Source: Nanobdellota archaeon (GTDB taxonomy: Archaea; Nanobdellota; Nanobdellia; Woesearchaeales; CG1-02-33-12). From it: a stretch of 7,141 nt of DNA. The stretch spans positions 1 through 7,141 of the forward strand of contig JAHIFA010000112.1 in NCBI GenBank assembly GCA_018901315.1, written 5' to 3'. Below the pieces are notes generated by a model. It made no database searches. It saw only the letters and a list, made by a program, of their open reading frames with translations, and was not told the origin of the DNA. This document shows positions 4,141 through 7,141 of the stretch, piece after piece. Every line of letters begins with the position of its first letter. Position 1 is the stretch's first letter. Both the position numbers and the translations under genes were made by a program.

Positions 4141-5279
4141 AAAAAAAGCTTTTGATAGCAACAGATTCTTTTCTTCCAAGATGGGATGGTATTGCAAGGT
4201 TTCTCAATGAAATCCTGCCTAAGCTTTCAGCTGATTATGATATCACTGTTATTGCACCAAGATTTAATGGCCAACTGGCAGAGTTCAAAGATATTAGCAT
4301 TATCAGGATACCACTTTCAAGAATCCGTGTTGGGGATTATACCCCTGCTAAATTTTGCATTAGAAAAGTTATAAAAGCTGTTAAGCAAGCAGATATAGTG
4401 TGGACCCAGACAATAGGTCCAATAGGTGCTCCTGCGATACTAGCCGCAAGATTTTTTAGAAAACCCCTTGCTGTATACATACACTCTATTGAATGGGAGC
4501 TATTCTCAAAGAGTATCTCACGAAAAAATCCATTTAGGAATTCAATAAGCCTCTTTACAAAGGCAGCTGCAAGATGCCTATACAATAAATGCAGCCTGCT
4601 GATAGTTCCTTCAGTGGAGGTTGCAGAGATACTGAACTGGCATAATATAAGAACAAAGAAAAGAGTTGTTCATCTGGGAGCAGACACATCTAAATTTAGG
4701 CCGGCAGATAATAAAAAAGCTGCAAAGAAAAAAATAGGAATTAATCCAGAGCACGTAGTCATTGGATTCAGCGGCAGAATTGGACGCGAGAAAGATCTTG
4801 TAACACTCTACAGGGCTTTTCTTAGGTTGAGGAAATCATATGACAAACTTGTTTTGTTGATCATAGGAAAAGGAGTTAAGGAACTGAGAATAATGCTTGA
4901 GTCAAAAAAAGATATTATTGTTATTGAATCTGTTGATAACATTGTTCCATATTTGCAGGCAATGGATATATATGTGATGCCATCATTAACAGAGACATCC
5001 TCACTATCAACAATGGAGGCAATGTCATGTAGTATTGCAGTTGTTTCAACACCTGTCGGCTATATTAAGGATTATATAAAAAACAGCTATAACGGCCTTT
5101 TCTTTAATAAGCAAAACCCTTACGAACTATCCAAAAAACTGGCTGTTCTGCTGGATGACGAGAAACTTAGGGTAAAAATAGGGGAAAACGCAAGAAAGAC
5201 AATTATAGAATTTTATAACTGGAATAAAACAACCGAAGGGATAGAGGAAGCGCTAAGGGAGGTTATATCTTCAGACTGA
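4137..5279 (+). CDS. GT4-family glycosyltransferase
   Basis: A 380-residue GT-B, retaining glycosyltransferase that transfers a sugar from a nucleotide sugar to an unknown acceptor, probably at the cytoplasmic membrane face. The N-terminal acceptor domain starts KKLLIATDSFLPRWDGIARF (3-22); it carries DG where the usual glycine-rich loop has GG. HSIEWELF (116-123) is a loop common in archaeal GT4 enzymes. The C-terminal donor domain begins at about 205: GRIGREKD (213-220) with R214 and K219 as likely diphosphate contacts. PSLTETSSLSTMEAMSC (282-298) contains the E-x7-E pair E286/E294, followed by VVSTPVGYIKD (302-312). It is coupled to the PIG-L gene by a 4-nt overlap. That pairing recalls GlcNAc transferase plus deacetylase modules (PIG-A/PIG-L, MshA/MshB, BshA/BshB). 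N-acetylglucosamine as donor is inference only. Its last 17 bp overlap the convergent SMC gene. The family call is secure and the donor and acceptor are unknown. Confidence 0.93.
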   Translation: MKKKLLIATDSFLPRWDGIARFLNEILPKLSADYDITVIAPRFNGQLAEFKDISIIRIPLSRIRVGDYTPAKFCIRKVIKAVKQADIVWTQTIGPIGAPAILAARFFRKPLAVYIHSIEWELFSKSISRKNPFRNSISLFTKAAARCLYNKCSLLIVPSVEVAEILNWHNIRTKKRVVHLGADTSKFRPADNKKAAKKKIGINPEHVVIGFSGRIGREKDLVTLYRAFLRLRKSYDKLVLLIIGKGVKELRIMLESKKDIIVIESVDNIVPYLQAMDIYVMPSLTETSSLSTMEAMSCSIAVVSTPVGYIKDYIKNSYNGLFFNKQNPYELSKKLAVLLDDEKLRVKIGENARKTIIEFYNWNKTTEGIEEALREVISSD

Positions 5280-7141
5280 TAACATTGCTTACCCCATTAG
5301 CACCCATTGAAACACCATAAAGCGTGTCTGCTTCTGTTATTATGCTGTCATTGTGCGATATTACAACATACTGTGCATTTTCAGAATACTTCATGATAAG
5401 TTTTGCAAGCTTTTCTGAATTATGCTTATCAAGTGCAGCATCAACCTCATCAAGCACATAGAATAATGCTGGCTTGTAATCCTGGATTGAAAATATGAAT
5501 GCCAGTGCTGTAAGGCTTTTCTCTCCCCCTGATAATGAATGTATGTCCATGAACTTCTTTCCTGTGATTTTAACCTTGATTCTTAGACCCCCTTCAAATG
5601 GCTCTTTCTCATTTTCCAAAACAATTGATGCAGCCCCTTTTGATGTAAGCTTGGAAAAGATATTTTTAAAGTTATCATTAATTGCATTAAAGGTAACCAT
5701 AAAAAGCTCTTTTTTCTTGTTTTCAACCTCATCTATCATTGCAATAACATCTTTTTTCTCTGATGCAAGCACTTCTTTTTTCTCAAGCAATTTTTTATAT
5801 TCTTTCTCTATATTGTCATAAACTTCCAAGGCCCTCATGTTTACAGCACCAAATTCTCCGATAAGCGCTTCAAACCTGTTTATTTCCCTCTTTAGAGATT
5901 CCTCGCTTTTTTCTTCCAGCAGTTCAACATCCTCATACTGCTCAAATTCTTTTTTCAATCCTGCAAGTTCTGCCTTAACCTCAACATTTTTCATCGAGAG
6001 ATTGTTCATACTTGTTTCAGTGCCCCTGTTTTGATCCTCTTTGTTCATTATCTCATTTTCACTCTTAAGGATTTCACTATTGATATTATCCCTTTTCCTG
6101 AACAATTCCTTAAACTTTGTTCTGAATTCTTTCTGGATTTCCTCTTTTTTAACCAGCTCTTCTTTCTGTTTTTTTATCCTTTCTTTTATCTGCCCGAGCT
6201 CTGCTGAGAAATCCTTTTTTTCCTTTTCCTGCTCTTTGAGTATCTTTCCTATATTTTCTTCATCCCTTTTCAATATGTCATTTATCTGCATGTTAATGCT
6301 GCTTACCTTTGAGTCAATCTCAAGAATCTCATTCTTTATTTCCTGCTTTTTATCTTCAAATGTGTTAAGCTCAGCAAGCAGTGTTGGGTTTCTCAATCCG
6401 CTGATTTTTATTCTCAGCTCCTGTTTTTTTGTTTTTATTGATGCCAGCTTTTTGTTGTTTTCCTCTATATGCTTTTCTGTGCCAGCTATCTGCTTATCAA
6501 TTTCTTTCAGGTTCTCTTTTAAGTTATTCTTTTGCTTTCCTGAGGCTTCTGTGTCTCCTGTTTCAAGATGGAGGCTTTTTTCCAGCTTTATTATCTCTCC
6601 TTCAAGAGATGATTTTTCATTTCTTAATTTGATTATATTTTCCTCGACTTCTGACCTGCGGCGATGGAGAATGTCAAAAACCTCCTGAAGCTCATTCACT
6701 TTTTTCTCGCACTCCTGAAGATCTTTTGTAAAATCTTCCTGCTGGAAGCTTACTCTTGACTTTTTTCTGTAACCGCCCTGCATTGAGCCGCTTGTTTCAA
6801 TCAAATCTCCTTCAAGGGTGACCATCCTGTAGCTCCCTATTCCAACTCGCCTGGCAACATTGATGTTGTCAACAACTATTGTTTTTCCAAAGACATAAGA
6901 GAATGCTTTTTTGAATTTGCTGTCAAACGAAACAAGCTCTATTGCTAGATTGTGGACTCCATTTGAAGACAATACTTTTTTTACTTCATTATCTGGTGTT
7001 GCCCCTTTTATCTTGTTTAATGGCAGAAAATTTGCAACTCCCAGACTGTTATTTTTAAGGTATTTTATGCATGTTTCAGCAACCTTATCATCCTCAACTA
7101 TGATGCTCTGTATTCTTGAGCCAGCTGCAACCTCTAAAGCC
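5263..7141 (-). CDS. smc: SMC chromosome segregation protein, hinge to C-terminus (5' part missing)
   Basis: SMC dimers are ring-shaped ATPases that compact and segregate chromosomes. The frame is open to the right edge with no start, giving the last 625 residues. The TTG at 6972 is internal, not a start. Visible residues 1-127 are the hinge: ALEVAAGSRIQSIIVEDD at the edge, NFLPLNKIKG (37-46), IGSYRMVTLEGDLIETSGSM (101-120) and the Gly-rich MQGGYRKK. Residues about 130-480 form the long returning coiled coil, dense in Lys and Glu heptads. The C-terminal head has the ABC signature LSGGEKSLTAL (536-546), Walker B FYVLDEVDAALD (560-571) and the H-loop YVVISHND (591-598). The Walker A half must lie beyond the window. 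The gap between hinge and signature motif is in the normal SMC range rather than that of Rad50. It converges on the glycosyltransferase gene with a 17-bp overlap. Symbol smc follows the family name. Confidence 0.96.
   Translation of the reverse strand, partial: ALEVAAGSRIQSIIVEDDKVAETCIKYLKNNSLGVANFLPLNKIKGATPDNEVKKVLSSNGVHNLAIELVSFDSKFKKAFSYVFGKTIVVDNINVARRVGIGSYRMVTLEGDLIETSGSMQGGYRKKSRVSFQQEDFTKDLQECEKKVNELQEVFDILHRRRSEVEENIIKLRNEKSSLEGEIIKLEKSLHLETGDTEASGKQKNNLKENLKEIDKQIAGTEKHIEENNKKLASIKTKKQELRIKISGLRNPTLLAELNTFEDKKQEIKNEILEIDSKVSSINMQINDILKRDEENIGKILKEQEKEKKDFSAELGQIKERIKKQKEELVKKEEIQKEFRTKFKELFRKRDNINSEILKSENEIMNKEDQNRGTETSMNNLSMKNVEVKAELAGLKKEFEQYEDVELLEEKSEESLKREINRFEALIGEFGAVNMRALEVYDNIEKEYKKLLEKKEVLASEKKDVIAMIDEVENKKKELFMVTFNAINDNFKNIFSKLTSKGAASIVLENEKEPFEGGLRIKVKITGKKFMDIHSLSGGEKSLTALAFIFSIQDYKPALFYVLDEVDAALDKHNSEKLAKLIMKYSENAQYVVISHNDSIITEADTLYGVSMGANGVSNVISLKI

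Noticed and set aside
5262..5283. GTTAT...ATAAC inverted repeat across the convergent stop codons, as a bidirectional terminator hairpin
   Set aside because: Only 5 AT-rich base pairs around a 12-nt loop and no T-run; too weak to claim.
5495..6688. Chain of plus-strand open frames rich in Ser, Phe, Leu and Ile that look like membrane proteins
   Set aside because: They are antisense to the Glu/Lys-rich coiled coil of SMC; complementing GAA/AAA codons gives TTC/TTT/CTT and hence false hydrophobic frames. The minus strand has clear hinge and ATPase motifs.
6970..6972. TTG at 6972 as the start of the SMC protein
   Set aside because: The frame continues upstream to the window edge with recognisable hinge sequence (EVAAGSRIQSIIVEDD, NFLPLNKIKG), so the TTG is an internal leucine codon.

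Overview
AT-rich window, most likely from an archaeon. The evidence is: (i) a single-OB-fold ssDNA-binding protein of the archaeal type with an acidic tail; (ii) a tRNA-Phe gene with no encoded CCA; (iii) several genes whose ATG lies 24-28 nt downstream of the centre of a BRE+TATA-like element, the layout of leaderless archaeal transcripts; and (iv) T-run rather than hairpin termination. A DPANN-type lineage (Woesearchaeota/Pacearchaeota-like) is my guess from the AT richness, compact genes and bacterial-looking glycyl-tRNA synthetase. It is inference only.

Left part, minus strand (1-1235): the N-terminal half of a DUF2062 membrane protein runs off the left edge. Next come a small membrane-anchored protein with an HExxH zinc-peptidase motif and a 93-residue protein I do not recognise. 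An intergenic region of about 95 bp (1236-1330) carries two divergent promoters with a 10-bp perfect inverted repeat.

Middle part, plus strand (1331-5279): a class II glycyl-tRNA synthetase, an RPA/SSB-like protein with a long Glu-rich tail, tRNA-Phe(GAA), and a translationally coupled pair (ATGA overlap) of a PIG-L/LmbE-type deacetylase and a GT4 glycosyltransferase. The first genes and the tRNA are information-processing housekeeping. The deacetylase/glycosyltransferase pair suggests a two-step sugar modification (add an N-acetyl sugar, then deacetylate it), as in GPI, mycothiol and bacillithiol synthesis, but the acceptor here is unknown.

Right part, minus strand (5263-7141): the hinge, second coiled-coil arm and C-terminal ATPase half of an SMC chromosome-segregation protein. 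Its 3' end overlaps the 3' end of the glycosyltransferase by 17 bp, and its 5' half lies beyond the right edge.

No CRISPR array, insertion sequence, integrase or recognisable defence system is visible. The least explained elements are the HExxH protein with its small neighbour, the deacetylase/glycosyltransferase pair, the symmetrical divergent promoter, and the recurrent TAGAAA element just upstream of the TATA boxes.
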